DNA of 64,000 nt from Spinacia oleracea (GCF_020520425.1 NC_079491.1:6745143-6809142), one strand, 5' to 3'. Positions 1-13,258 are shown, numbered from the stretch's first letter. Made by a program: numbers and translations. Notes: generated by a model not told the origin, from the letters alone.

Positions 1-33
1 ATATTCGCCCGCATCGCGTGCATATAAGACTAG
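1..33 (+). mobile_element. 3' end of a truncated Helitron-like element
   Basis: The first 33 bases nearly match the 3' end of the Helitron ending at 1315: a short GC-rich palindrome, then AT-rich bases, then CTAG followed by T. Only the terminus lies in the window, so the body cannot be judged. Bases 34 to 971 hold no gene that I recognise. Confidence 0.45.
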
Positions 34-439
34 TTGCATCTAAATGCAACTCATTTTTAAAATTATTTTAATTGAAAATCAACCTTTTTAATTAATAATT
101 ATTAATTAGGTCCACTTAGAAATAAATTGAATGCTCAAGAAAATTTATTGAAAATTTTGCGTTGCACGAGAGCTAACTAGTTGTAAATATTGTACGGTAA
201 GAAGGGTAAGGTAGTAAATTTTCATGTCTAAAAATAGAATAAAACAAAGTCTAAGAACATTATGAAATAGATTAAAATAAAAAGTGTAAAAATCATTTTG
301 AAAAGAAGGCAGTAATTTTTTTAAGCTTTTACGGAGTAATAATTAGCAATTCTTAGTACGTTAGCAATCCTCTCAACTCACTAGTTCATAGAAAGACGGC
401 CAAGTGCATGAATGAAAATGCCCACAAGTTGTGGTAATT

Positions 440-785
440 TGGTCCCAAGCACATGGAGCCCTAGAACTTGACAACCATTCAAGTCCTTGAGTTTTTAAAA
501 TACCCCAGCACTTGATAGTCAAGTGCGAGGTTTACTTTCAGTGAAATGTTTCAAAGGGAAGTTTAACTGTAATTTTTCAAAGGGACATATCACTGAAAAT
601 CAAATTAACCTAATAAGAAGGTCCAAGTGCTTGAGGTAAATAGTAAAATAAAAATTTGCAATCAATTGCTTGGGTGAATAGGAAAACCAAGCACTTGTGA
701 AATATTTCTTTAAAATAAAATTAGGTGTTATCAAGTGCTTGCGTTTTTCTAAAACTCAAGCACTTGACTCGAAACACTTGAAATT
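440..785. repeat. Cluster of CAAGCACTTG-type palindromic motifs
   Basis: About eight occurrences of CAAGCACTTG, its equivalent CAAGTGCTTG, or one-off variants lie within 350 bp, in non-coding AT-rich DNA. No open frame or known element explains them. Function unknown. Confidence 0.4.
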
Positions 786-971
786 TTTTCTAATATTCAA
801 GCTCTAGTGACCCTCACTGACCCGGCCCGCCCAATAGCCAGGCATAGTTACTTGTTTGTAGCTTGTAACAATTGTAAGAAAGATTTCGTAGGTAAACCAT
901 AAACAAAGTTGCACGGCCACAGAGGGCTATACTAAAGAAAATTAGAACTTGCTTGTCATAGTGCAAATGCA

Positions 972-1315
972 TCTCTATTATATAAGTGAAGATGTGAGGT
1001 TATTTTAGTAGATCCACTTTTGGTGTACCCCATTGGATTACTAAAATATCTTCCACACTTATAGAATAGAGAATATAATGACAACCTATCCAATAGGAAA
1101 AGCCCAAAGAACCATTTTAATCAATCTAGCCCATTAAATAAATTCTTACCATTTTAATCAATCTGTTTATATGCGTTCAGCTCTATCTAACTTATATGTT
1201 TCTTATATTCGCACGCATCACATTTGTATTATATTTTTACATGTTATTCAGGTTTAAATGTAATAACACAAATCTGTTTCTTATATTCGCACGCATCGCG
1301 TGCATATAAGACTAG
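972..1315 (+). mobile_element. Short non-autonomous Helitron
   Basis: The 5' end reads TCTCTATTATATAAG after an A. The 3' end reads CTAG followed by T, giving the A^T insertion site expected of Helitrons. About ten bases before CTAG lies a stem-loop (GCACGC, loop ATC, GCGTGC), the usual Helitron 3' hairpin. A degenerate second copy of the terminal sequence lies about 75 bp upstream of the end. No coding capacity. The 5' boundary is inferred from the terminal motif only. Confidence 0.55.
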
Positions 1316-1915
1316 TATAATTAAAGCAAAGTGGTGGACTATGAGAGGTGAGCAAACCCCCAATACTCTCTTCTCAGCTATGCCATGTCATATGCCACGT
1401 CAACCCATTCAAAAGGCAACCATTTAATCACACACCAATCAAGCAAGAAAATAAGGATAAAAAATTAAATAGTTACAGTCTAACTTAATTAAGGTCAAAG
1501 TTTCCGAAATAAGCCTAAAATTATCAACAATAGGGAAAAAAAATAATATAATTTCCAAAATAAACCTAAAACAAATATCTTTTTTTTGAGGGAACCTAAA
1601 ACAAAAATCTGACAGAATATAAAAAGTAAAAAAAAAACAAATATGTAGGAAATGATATACACATGTAGGTAATTAATCTACAATACTACATATTTCTTAG
1701 AGAGAAAAAATAAATTTCGAAAATTTATTTTAGAAATGTGAATTGGGCAAAATCAAACCGCATACCTAAGTTTGACTAACACGTCTAAGGTATACCCGCA
1801 CATCTTCCCACATTTTCCCCTTATATATACATATCATGTTAGGAGAAAATGCAAGTGAGACCAACACTAGGCATAAAAGTACCTTTGGGTGCACGGTACA
1901 CGTTTTTCCCTTATA

Positions 1916-2225
1916 CTCCCCCCGTACCAAAATTATATTCCTATGTTTCAAATCGAGCGTTCCAAAATTATTGTTATGTTTCTAATTTTGGCTATTAAGA
2001 TCTCCACTTTATCATGTACTATATTAATTAAAAATGCATTGAAAACCCCACTCATGTACTATATTCCACTTTCCTATGTACTATATTCTCTTTCCCATGT
2101 ACTTTATTCCACTTTTCAATGCAACTCAATCATTATTTTATTTCACTTTTCTATGTACTATATTCCATTTTTCTTAAAACCCGTATTTTTAGTCAAAAGA
2201 TATTATGAATATGAGACGGAGGGAG
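1916..2225. mobile_element. Stowaway-like MITE
   Basis: Terminal inverted repeats of the CTCCCTCCGT type (left end degenerate: CTCCCCCCGT) are flanked by TA. The interior is AT-rich with repeated 'catgtactatattcca' motifs. The copy at 39060-39354 shares the interior, so this is a family. Mariner-type non-autonomous element upstream of the PX-domain gene. Confidence 0.75.
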
Positions 2226-2374
2226 TACATATTTTTTAGAGTGAAAAGTCAAAATTTTAAAATTTATTTTAGAAATGTGTATTAAACAAAATCAAACCGC
2301 ATACCTAATTGGCTAAATTTGACTAACACAAAAATTCAATAGTTGATATGCTCAAACTCTACGTTGTAGAGTTA

Positions 2375-2705
2375 CTCCCTCCGTCCCTTAATACTCGCAC
2401 CGCTTTCCTTTTCGGGTCGTCCCTTAATACTTGCACCGCTTCTATAAAAGGAAAATTTTATCAATATTATATTATTTCTCACACTTACCTACTACCCCAC
2501 CTACACCCCTTATTCTTTACAAAAAAATATCTAAAAATTCACATCCTCCACTCACAACTCCCCACCTCTTACACATTTCCACTAACAATATTAAAAAAAT
2601 ACAGTACCCCACTATCAACTAACACCGTTAAATTAATAAGTCAATTCAAATGTCTTAAAACTCCGCACCGGTCAAATCAGTGCGAGTATTAAGGGACGGA
2701 GGGAG
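2375..2705. mobile_element. Stowaway-like MITE
   Basis: Terminal inverted repeats of about 28 bp begin CTCCCTCCGTCCCTTAATAC. TA dinucleotides flank both ends (2373-2374 and 2706-2707). No coding capacity. It lies about 420 bp upstream of the PX-domain gene start codon, so it may sit in that gene's promoter. The element at 41944-42203 has the same terminal sequence but a different interior. Confidence 0.85.
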
Positions 2706-3124
2706 TATTTTAGAACTCTAGAGGATCCAAAACCATACGAAGTATATTATATGCTAATGCAAATTAGGCACAATTGCTGTTTTCCCTCCGCGGTCAACAA
2801 AAGAAACTTCAATTTTATCACATACCAAAAATCAAACCAACAGTTTAACCAAATTCTGCCGTCACTCCCTCTAATTCCAATTTTGTCGATCACTCGATTG
2901 CATATCCAGGTTATCTTTCTGTCTCAATATTTCAGGTAATACCACAAAACCCACCTTCTGAATTCAATTATTTTGCTTAACTATTCGTGATTTAGACTGC
3001 ATGAGTAGAAACAAGAAGCCACCAATCACCAATTTTGTTTAAAATTAGGGCATAGTTTGAATTTCTGGAATTCTGTATATGCTGGGTCTCTGTTAATTTT
3101 TGGTGAATTGAACTTGAAGATTTA

Positions 3125-6100
3125 ATGGAGAGGGGGCTTACAAGTGAGGAAGTCACCTCTCCAGATCAATTGGATGGTGGGTTTCAGATATCTGATGGTG
3201 GGGAAATCGGGGATGGGTTATCTCCAGTTTCTTCACAGTACTCTTCATGTGAGGAATCTGAGTTTGATCGGTATTGTAGCGCGAATTCTGCTATGGGGAC
3301 CCCTAGTGTGTGTAGTTCAATGGGGTTTTATCATGATACTTTGGATTCTGATTTTGGTTCATTCAAGAGTTTGGAGGGTTTTAGTTTAGGTGGTGAGAGG
3401 GTTCCTAGAAAGCTTGAGGGGAGCACATATTCATTATTATCTAGGGAACCCGGGTTAGGGAATCGTGTTTGCGAGCTGCAAAATGAGGAGGAAGAATTGA
3501 GTCCTGTGTTGAGTAGGGTTGATGGGAAGATGGAAGTTTTTGATAAAGGAAAGATGGAAGTTTTGGATAAAGGAGGGAGTTCTTCGTCTAGTTGTGGAGT
3601 GTTAGGGAACAAAACCGGGCTTAAAGGGGCTAAGGCGGCGTTTGATGGGGATGTTGGAAAGAAGGAAAATTTGGCTGTACTTTTGAAAAATGTGGAGGAT
3701 GTGTTATTGCAAGGAGTTGTTGCTGCTAGAAGTGCAGCTGAGAACTTGTTGGATAGTAATCATGCGGATGAAATGGAGGACGATAGATGCAGAGAACAGG
3801 ATGAGACTTCTTCGAGGTATGATCATTCGGAGGGTGAGGATTCTATGTTTAACTATGGTTCAGATGATGAATCTCAGCGTAATGCTGCATATTATGTGAG
3901 AAATGTAGGGGATTACCGTGATGAAGATGCAGGATGTGAGAATTCGGTGCTTATGAACCCGTCTGTGGCTTTTGGATCTAATGACTGGGAAGACTTTGAG
4001 TTAGATGGAATGGAAAATAAAATGCAGCTTCCTGATAATTTTTGGTTGCGGCATCAATCAGCTGAAAATGAAACCACTTCTCTAGATTTGACTTTGACGA
4101 GGTCAACTTCTAAGGAAAATTTTCATTGCCATGAGGAAGAAAGGAATGCAAGGGATGATCTCCTAGAAGTTGATAAATCATCAGAGTGTTCTCTTAGTTG
4201 TTCGACTGTCAATACTCATTCCTCGAAGGTTATGGAAGCAGGGGCAACGGAGGGCTGCGGGGACATTTCAAGAAGATTCAAACAGATCAACAGTAACGAT
4301 GAATTGGATGAGTATCTTGAGAATTGTTCTGGATACGATGTATTCCAAAAGCCATGTACTTCAGCGTATGCTGTGGCAGAGATTGGATCCATGGCAGACG
4401 AGAAAGAGAGGAAGAACCTCGATATAATTATTGACGGAGCAAGTGGCCATGATGACCACCCAGTTCCACAACAATGCTTGGTTCCTCTGCGTGATATTGG
4501 GGGTGAAACGTCTTTTCCTTTAGTTGATGTTCACAAAGATCATAGGTTGGAATCGTTGGATGTCCTTCAAGGTGCCCAGAAGGAATCTAAATCAGCTTCA
4601 ACATGGCTTAAGACTGAAGAGGGGAGGACTCAGGGTGACTTAAATCTAAGTGGAGGTCAGATCACAGGTAGCAAGGTATGTCAACTTTGGATGAGATACA
4701 ACTGCTTTTAATTTTAACTTTGCTTTGGCTTGTTATTGTTGTTTATTCGGTGAATACTAAGTAACCCAGTCGTTCTGATTGCATTGTTGTGTTATATATT
4801 GGAAAACTGTGCAGAAATTTAAAGGAAGAAGATGAAAATTTGCCTTAAAAGCTGGAAATAAAAGGTAGTAAAAGCTTTTGAGAGGCTTGTTCTCTCTCGA
4901 AGTGTAAACAAAATCAAAGAAAACTCTCAATAACATTGTTCATGCCTTTTGTCTCACTGATCCCCACTTTTTATAGCATGTCTAAGTCTTAAGTTCTTAA
5001 CTGACTTTATATAGTATTTCTAAGTGGTGACTGACTTCCTTCTTCTTCTTCAAGCTGATTCTAACTACTAATCATGCATTGCCTACACTACCCACCCCTT
5101 AGGTTTGTTCATTACATATGTGGTTTGATTGAATTACTCTTTCTGGTTTGATTGAATTAGCTCTTTGCTAACATCTTATAGTGCAGACCTTTCATGAGCG
5201 AAGGTATAGACTTCACCAAGTAGAATGGTTTTAAGGAAATTCTTACAATGACTATTCTTCACACTTCAGGATCCTCACCATATTGGAAGCCCTTGCATAA
5301 GCTTCCGCAAAAGTAGTGGAGGTGCCTCCTTCTAATCACTTTTGAATCCTAAATGCTAATCCATCTCAAACTTTTGACCCTTAGCTCTCTCATTTGATCC
5401 AACATTAGGGCAAAGCTTGGCTAAGTCATTGAATTTGTCATCATATTCTTGCAAACCTCCTTGGACCTATAATTCGAGAGCATTAGGAGGCAAAAGTTTA
5501 ACGAGTTTAGCAGGCTTAACCAGCAACAAGGAAAATATTATCAAAATCTCGGACCCAATTCTCAACAATCACGAGATCTCCTTTCCCTACAAATAGGGGA
5601 GGTTTCAATGCAGTAGTTTTCTTAGCCATGGCAGCTTGCGGGTGATACCAACAATGTTGTTAGCTAGGTGGTTTAGGAGGACTAACCCATATTTTTGAGC
5701 TAATTGTTAAAGTGCTCTCAATCTTGCAGCAACTTGTACGGGTGTTTCATCCATTCGTTCGTTTCTTCCACGTGACTTCATATAAACGTTATAGCTTTGC
5801 ATGCGCGTGTTGCACAAACAATAAATGTTACCACCATAACACATCTAGAACGCAATTATAGCGTCACAACTATACTGCACATTTTCATATGTTTATAAAG
5901 AACAAAGAACTATTCAATATTGTTTATAAACGGATGAAGATGTGCAGTATAGTTGTAACGCTATAATTGCGTTCTAGATGTGTTATGGTGGTAACAATAT
6001 TGTGTGCACGACGCACATGCAAAGCTATAACGTTTATACGAGGTCAAGTAGAAGAAATGGATGAAACACCCGAACAAGTTGCTACAAGATTGAGAGCACT

Positions 6101-9100
6101 TTAACAATTAGCTCAAAACTTTGGGTTAGTCCTCCTAGACTAGCTAGCTAACAACATTGTTGGTGATGACCCGCAAGAAGATCCCATGATAGTTAAGAAT
6201 TGGTTCTGAGATTTTGATAAGATTTCCACTGTTGCTGGTATACCCGAGCCTCAAAAGGTGACCAAGCTACCTTTTACTTGCGTGAGAATGCTGACACTTG
6301 GTGGGAAAATGAAGGACCTATAATTCGAGAGCATTAGGATTTAGGAGGCAAAAGTTTAACGAATTTAATAGGCTTAACCAGGGAGGTTTGTAAGAATATG
6401 CTGACAAATTTAATGACTTAGCCAAGCTTTGCCCTAATGTTTTACCAGATGAGAGAGCTAAGGCTCAAAAGTTTGAGCTAAGGCTCTTGTGTGATAGCAA
6501 GTTTTTCTGTTTCCTAACCAAAAGCTTCGCTTAAGCGATTACATACCCGAACAAGTTGCCTTCCCTGTTCACTGCTTGCTAGTTAAGGATTTGTTGGTCT
6601 TAGGGGTGATCTGATTTTCATTTTATTTTGTATTCATCTAAAGATCGGTGTGCTTTATGGAATAATCTGAGCTTAAGCAACAATTATCTTTTATTCTTTT
6701 ATCTAACACACAGAACGTGTTTGCCCTACTTCTTTTGGACCTCTGAATTTTAAGACTTCAAATGATATTGTTTTGTAGGGAAAAGAGATGAATGCATTTT
6801 ATGATGATTTTGTACATGAAATGGAAGAGATTTTGTTAGAATCATGTGAATCCCCTGTGAGGAGATTTAAGGAAAGGAATACTGGGCTCCAATCTGACCA
6901 CTCGTCGCCTTTAGGAGACGGTGAACACATTGCTTGTACTTCTGGTTTCGATGATAGCAACCCCTTGTTTAATCATCCACTTAGGATTGATGGGATTGAA
7001 GTAGTGGGTGCAAAGCAGATAAAGGGAGATATCTCACTTAGTGAACGACTGGTTGGGGTGAAGGAATACACGGTATACATAATACGGGTTTGGATTGGCA
7101 AGGATCAGTGGGAGGTTGAGCGCCGATATCGTGATTTTTATGCACTTTATATTCAGTTCAAAACATCTTTTTCTTCTCAAGAATGGGCTCTTCCGCCCGT
7201 TTGGTCTTCAGTAGACAAAGAATCCAGAAAATTCTTTGGTAACACTTCTCCAAATGTCATTGCAGAGAGAAGTACTCTTATCCAAGAATGTTTATGTTCC
7301 ATTCTCCAATCCAGGTATTGTTCCAGTCCTCCAAATGCTCTGATTTGGTTTCTCTCTCCGCCAGAAGCTCTTCTGAGTTCTTTTCAGTCAGATGCTGTGA
7401 TGCGACAATCTAATGGGGGTGCACGTACTGAAAGAGTTCCTAGTTTAGGGAAGACAATATCACTGATAGTTGATATCAGATCCCACCAGTCTGTAAAGGA
7501 GCTTCTGGATATACAACATTATACATGTGCTGGGTGCCGTATACATTTTGACAATGGTAAGACTCGTATGCTAGAAATTGCACAGACCTTTGGTTGGGGT
7601 AAACCACGATTTTGTGAATATACTGGGCAGCTATTCTGTTCTTCATGTCATACAAACGAAACTGCAGTTCTGCCTGCCAGAGTTCTACATAACTGGGATT
7701 TTACTCCATATCCGGTTTCTCAAATGGCCAAGTCATTCCTGGATTCAATTATTGACAAGGTTAGTTGAGACTTGTAATACATTTCAACATCAATATCACT
7801 CAACATCATCAGTATTACCCTAAACTTATGAAGTGGCTCCCGCTTTTGTCAAGGTGGTCGGGTGGTAGGGTGGATAATACATCCTTTTTGTCATCAGAGT
7901 AATGTTCAGAAGAGCTCCACCCAAAAGAAAACATTAAAAAAATTTAAAAAAAAACTAGGTGGGAGCCTTATTAAAGACATCGGGTAATAGTATTCCCTAC
8001 ACCAATTTGTGGTTTCTGTTGTTTCATTCTTTCCTTCTCTCTGTTCTCCTTTACTTTTCCTTTTTTGGTTCTTGTCGTGTTTTCCTCCCATTGAAAGGCA
8101 TGTCAAGTTAGATATCTTCCATGAGTTTTGATCTTCAAAATTATGGACTGAGAATAGTTCTGTAATTCACTGCAGAAGTCTTCGGATTATAATGCGTTTT
8201 CTTCTAGCAATATCAAGTTTATACTAGTAGTGCTTTCATTTTAAAAACATTTTACACTTGACCAAAGACTCCCTTGTTGAAATTCTACTTTTCTGTTTAT
8301 ATGGCCGATGTATCCTATTCTATAGCAGTTTCTATATATTGCTTCCATTAACTCTCTCCTCCTTCCACCCTTTGCTATTACTCAACTTGTATCTGCTTGT
8401 TAAAAATATTGAAATTTCTCTGCTAACTTCCTTGCTATAGGTTGACATAGAACTTGAAATAAAGCTCAGGCACGTGTTTGCATTTGTTGTCATATTGCTT
8501 GGGGTCTGCTGCCAGCTTGCAATTATATGCAACTTGTGTATTACCATATTGTGATTTGGGCTTGATATTTTTCTTCTTCATTTGGCAGCCTATGCTCTGT
8601 GTAAGCGCAGCAAATCCTTTCCTTTATTCTCGTGTTCCTGCACTGCTCCATGTTGTGGGTACTAGGAGGAAAATTGGCGCTATGCTTCCGTACATCCGCT
8701 GCTCTTTTCATAGGTCTATCTATAGAAGACTTGGATATCGGAAATATCTTCTTGAAAGTAATGACTTTTTTGCATTAAGGGATCTTGTTGATCTTTCCAA
8801 AGGAGCATTTGCAGGTATTTCCACCTTCTCTCCCCCGAGTCCCCCCCCCCCCCTCTCCCGTCAAAACAACCCAAAAAAAAGGCTACATGTGAAATTGCAA
8901 AATGTTCAAAGTTATATGTTGCTTTTTAAGTTGTTTAACTTGCATTTTTCATTTGGCGTGGCCATGGACACTCCAAGCAAAACCCCCTTCTTCTGCATCC
9001 TTCTATAAATTCTTTGTTTAGCTCTCCCCCTTCCTGAATTCTCTACATCTGATAATCTGATTGTACGAATAAGATGGATTAATGGTATCAACTGTGAGGC

Positions 9101-11553
9101 TTGGTATACTAAATTTGTTGCGTATATAAATCAAGATTAGATTTGCAGGAAAGTTTAGCATCTTGGTTATGGAAAATTGTACTTCGTATTAGACATCTTG
9201 AAGTGTCTATTTTTGTTCGACACTCTGAATGGTAACATCAGCCTTGCTTAGGTAACATGTATTATTCCCTTTGGAATGTAATCCTGGGAAAGTGGGAGAC
9301 TGATAATTTTTATGTTTTCTCTTAGTTTGACTTGACACCATCACACTTGCCTGGTTAATTAACAGGAATTAGAGATTCTGGTTTCAGGTCATGCATTTAA
9401 TTTTGGAGTTAAAATATGAATGAAAGCTCCCAAGACTCCCCATCTCACATGAGTTTAGTTGTATAACACTTTGTTTGGATAAGAGGAAATGAGGAGAAAG
9501 GGAGGGAAGGGAAAGGGAGGGGTACAAGTTCCCTTGTTTGGATGAGATGGGGGGAGGAAGGGGAGGGAGGAGGAGGGATTCAGTTTCCCTAAATAAACAC
9601 CATCCCCCAAAAATTGGAGAGATTTGGATGGGAAATGGAGGTCCACCTTCCCCCTCCCCTTCCTCCTCTTTCCCTCCCCTTCCTTTCCCTTCTATCTTGC
9701 TATCCAAACAAAGTGTAAGTGTCTAGCGTATTTACTGTTTCATCCCTGCTTTTTTGGTTCATGCTCTTTTGATTTGTAAAAGTTATCATTTTACTTTACA
9801 TTTGAGGGTTAGATAAATCTTACCTTCATGTGAAGTTCTGATTAAGGTTTTGCATCTCTTTCCGATAAACATGTGATACACAATCTTAATGACTTTGCCA
9901 TATTATTGAACGTAGATCTAAACTTCTGAAATGAGCTAGCTATGTCATGTAGTTACGACCTACAGGATATGGTTTATGATTTATCTGATATAAGCTTTGG
10001 ATTGAACTTAATTCATCTTTAGATCTAGCTAAGCTGCTTCATGTTCCAATTCATCCACTGTTGATAGGGATTTCGTTGAGCAACACATTCTGGAAGATTA
10101 CAAAGTACCAAACCTATGGTATTTCCAACATATGGACCATAGCTGTGATTTTTAGATTTTAGATGACACCTATCAGAGATTACGGAAAAGTTGACATGGT
10201 GGATGATTGCCTGTTTTTATTTTTTTTTAAATTTCTCTCTTTGGTTAGTTTAAATGTGTGAAGGATAGATAGTCTTACAATTGCTGATTAGATTTTTTTT
10301 AAAAAGAGTTGATATTTGACTTTGCACTTATGTAGCACTTCCGGCGATTCTAGAAGCTGTATTGAAGAAAATCCAGGAGCACATCACAGAGTTATGCCTT
10401 GAGTGCTGCGACCTTGGTGTTTCTTGTGGTGCTCGACAGGCTTGTGATAACCTATCCTCTCTTATTTTTCCTTTTCAGGTATAAATATTTGTCACACTTT
10501 GATTATTCCAAGCAATTTCCCAACAATAACTTAGCTCCAACACCTGAATTCTCACTCTACCAAGAAAAAAAGGGGAAACTAAAAGAGGAACATGACAGCT
10601 GATTTTCCTTTGCTCTTTTAACTTTATATACTCCAATCTGAATATTGCTTTTCGACTGAATTTCTGCCTTACATCAGTACATGGCTTAGTAACACTTATT
10701 TAAGGCTTGATGAAAGAAAACTGGGATCTAGCAGTATTATCTACTTGAACAAAGAATTTAATGGAGCTGTCAGCAGATTTCTGTCTTTGACGTGTCTAAT
10801 TACATCAGGAAACTGAAATGACTGCCATTTTATTCCTGTTGTAGCGTATTATTTTTGAGATACACTGGATTATTCTCTTGCGTGGACCTGGTCCACAAAA
10901 TTATTAGTGTAGACCCAAAACCAATGATTTTCTCCAGCATCCTTTTTACGTACATTGGGACCTTTATTTTTCATATAGTGACTGTAAAAAAATTAAACAC
11001 CAAATTTCTTAGATATACAAACCATTTTTTTAATCATAGTAGCCCTATGTTTTTAAGTGAATTGTGACTTAAAATCACATTATTAAAGCACAACATGTAT
11101 CAAACATCGATTTGAAATTGATTTTCATAATAATCCTAATAAACATGCCAAAATAAATTAGTAACAAATTGTTGATATTTTTTAGACATGGTCCACAATA
11201 AATTTAGTATGGACCTCATCCATTTAAGAATTGGTGTGTTCTTTTTGCTGCTAGTAAATCTATAAATTGTATTGTAGGAGGAGGAGATTCAGAGGTGCAA
11301 GTCTTGTAAATCAGTTTTTCATAAGCATTGCTTCAACAAACTCCTGGAGTGCCCATGTGGAGCAGTCCTCAAAGAGCCTGTAAAAACCGCAAGTGCTGCT
11401 GGATTTTTGTCTTTGTCGGTGAAGAAATCCGACCCAAAGTCACCTTCGGGGTTCCTTTCACGTCTGTTCCCAGTTTCAAGACACGAGAAGAGACATAAGG
11501 ATAATAATGATAACGTGATCTTGATGGGATCTTTGCCGAGCACCTCACTCTGA
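3125..11553 (+). CDS. PX-domain protein with Rubicon-like Cys-rich C-terminus (5 exons, 1058 aa)
   Basis: Exons: 3125-4675, 6779-7759, 8589-8814, 10336-10478, 11278-11553. All introns are GT-AG and phases agree (0,0,1,0). Residues 1-517 are acidic, serine-rich and low in known motifs, with a small duplication (KMEVFDKG/KMEVLDKG, about 138-153). A PX domain spans about 600-710; the basic motif RRYRDF near 632 is the expected phosphoinositide-binding site. From about 757 to the end lies a cysteine-rich region (CAGC near 767, then CKSCKSVFHKHC and CPCG in the last exon) typical of the plant PX plus DUF4206/RUBCN-like family. Members bind phosphoinositides on endosomal or autophagic membranes; that role here is inferred from the family. 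The start ATG gives the longest frame after an AT-rich 5' leader. Intron 1 (2.1 kb) contains opposed gag fragments, intron 3 a MITE, and intron 4 a TIR repeat. Confidence 0.88.
5395..6490. mobile_element. Inverted pair of Ty3/gypsy gag fragments in PX-gene intron 1
   Basis: The right half (about 5935-6490) reads as decayed gag on the + strand; motifs YLRENADTWWENE and PEPQKVTK are visible, broken by stops and small indels. The left half (about 5395-5905) is largely its reverse complement, with a short AT-rich spacer at about 5905-5935. One segment, beginning at about 5463 and 6316, is in direct rather than inverted orientation, so the arms are rearranged. The intron would transcribe a long hairpin. 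No LTRs seen. Confidence 0.75.
9467..9715. mobile_element. Tourist-like MITE (PIF/Harbinger type) in intron 3
   Basis: Terminal inverted repeats CACTTTGTTTGGATA and TATCCAAACAAAGTG are flanked by TAA on both sides (9464-9466 and 9716-9718), the three-base duplication of PIF/Harbinger elements. The interior is purine-rich on the left and pyrimidine-rich on the right, so the whole element folds back. It lies within intron 3 of the PX-domain gene. Confidence 0.65.
10869..11235. repeat. TIR repeat family, copy A (intron 4 of PX gene)
   Basis: This sequence matches 13259-13628 and, more weakly, 18610-18937. Ends are imperfect inverted repeats built on a TGGACCTGGTCCAC-like core and end in AAGAATTGGT. 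Non-coding. Probably a MITE; superfamily not determined because the target duplication is unclear. Confidence 0.6.
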
Positions 11554-12185
11554 TCCCTTGTAACCGTAACATATCAGCAACTGTGTATAATTGTATTGTA
11601 ATTCACTGATTTTGTAGATGACATTCAAAAAGTTTTGGCCATTCTTTTGTATAGAAATTGTGGTTGTAATAAGTAGGGAACTAGAAAATGAAGAGAACTG
11701 TTTAAATTATATCGGTACTCAACACCGTGAATTTCGTTCCTTAGTGTGATTTTAGAAGTAGGGTTATGTTGTAACTTGTAAGTACAGATGATTTCTTCTT
11801 ATTTTGGTTGTGCAGAATAGTGAAGATTAGAGATTGGATCCTCTGTATATTTTGAAGCTTATGGGTGAATCCCTTGTAGCTTTGAATTCGTGATAAATAG
11901 AGAGTAGTTTAGGCTCTATTTGGTTTGTGTGTAACGTTTTCTTGGAATAAGATTTTTTTTCATTTTTCAATCATTTTATGTTATTTGGTTTGACAATAGA
12001 TGCTCAAAGGTGGAAGAGCCTTTTCTATTTGAAAGAAAGGGACACTGTTTTCTGAAATAAGTAATAAGGTCCCATCAATCTTCAATAGGGCCTTAGTCTT
12101 TTGAGCTCAAAGCTATACAAGAATTTTGTCAAGAAATCCTTGTTTTTTCACACGTTTATGCGAAAGCTAGAGCTTCTAGTACACC

Positions 12186-12896
12186 TACTTAGAGCACATA
12201 CAACCTTGACATGTAGCTTGGGTCAAGTGATAATTGACATGACAAAATGACTACAATGTTGACAGTGTACAAGGGTCAAAATTTAATTAACTTGACCCGG
12301 GTCGCATATGTGACCCAAGGTCAAGTGCGTTAAAATTGAAGGTGGGACCGACTTCAGCTCCACTTGCAGTTGCATCGGCTGTTTGCATGCAAATATTTAA
12401 TGCAATTTGTACCGTGATTACATTACTGTATGCATGCAACAAATATTTCAAGTTGTTGGGCTCATGTGAACCTGCCACGCATGCAAGCATAATTAATTTT
12501 TTTTTGTTTTTTTTATTTTGCATGATAACAATCCAGTTATGTATCAATTTTACTTCATTGTGCTATATATGTATGTTTAAGATTATACGTTACATTTTTT
12601 ATTTATATGTAATGTTAATTTAATTTCATATTTTTTCGTTTGTTAAAATTAATAATTGTGTTTGAAGGTAAATTTTAAGTGGAGTATATGTAAAAATAAA
12701 AAAGTAGGTAAGAGAAATTAATGACCTTGAGTCAAGATTGTAGAAGCAAAAGGAGAGATTTAAGTAAGTGATATGTCAAGTTAGTGGAATATGAGGTGGA
12801 AGAAGGAAAAGGTTGAGAGAGAAATTATTTTTCACTTGATCAAAGGTCAATGATGCACATGATCTTAACAATCACGTCAACTTTCGGATTGAGCAT
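12186..12896. other. Intergenic stretch with weak inverted ends
   Basis: The interval 11554-13258 between the PX gene and TIR copy B has no gene. Within it, 12186 onward (GAGCACATACAACCTTGAC) and the end near 12896 (reverse complement ATGCTCAATCCGAAAGTTGAC) are loosely inverted, and 'GGTCAAGTG'-like motifs recur. It may be an old foldback element. Weak evidence. Confidence 0.25.
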
Positions 12897-13258
12897 ATCC
12901 AAAAAAAGATACAAGTCCTTGCTTGATGTATGGTTTCATAAGTCTAACCCTAATAAAGAACATTTTAAAACTACATTCTCCTTCTTTTAATGTCACTTTT
13001 TTGTCATGAAATATATGTTGAACCGTTGGTGTCGTACTATTTTTTCTAATCATCAAGACTATGTGTATATTTCAAGACATTTCTAGATTATGGGTCAATA
13101 GGGTCAATTGTAATTTTATTATTGTATTTCATTATTAAAACAAAAATGTATAAAAACCGTATTTTATTTCGAACCAGACAATTCGTGGCTCTGAAAGAGT
13201 CTTGTCTCAATTTAAAAATACCAAATGTTCTTCACAAAAAAAAATAAAGTACCAAAAA

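Noticed and set aside
1889-2692. Plus frames of 114-116 codons upstream of the PX gene
   Set aside because: They coincide with two Stowaway MITEs; AT-rich translation without homology.
9384-9726. Frames of about 60-107 codons rich in Pro, Ser and Gly
   Set aside because: They cover the purine/pyrimidine-rich MITE in an intron.
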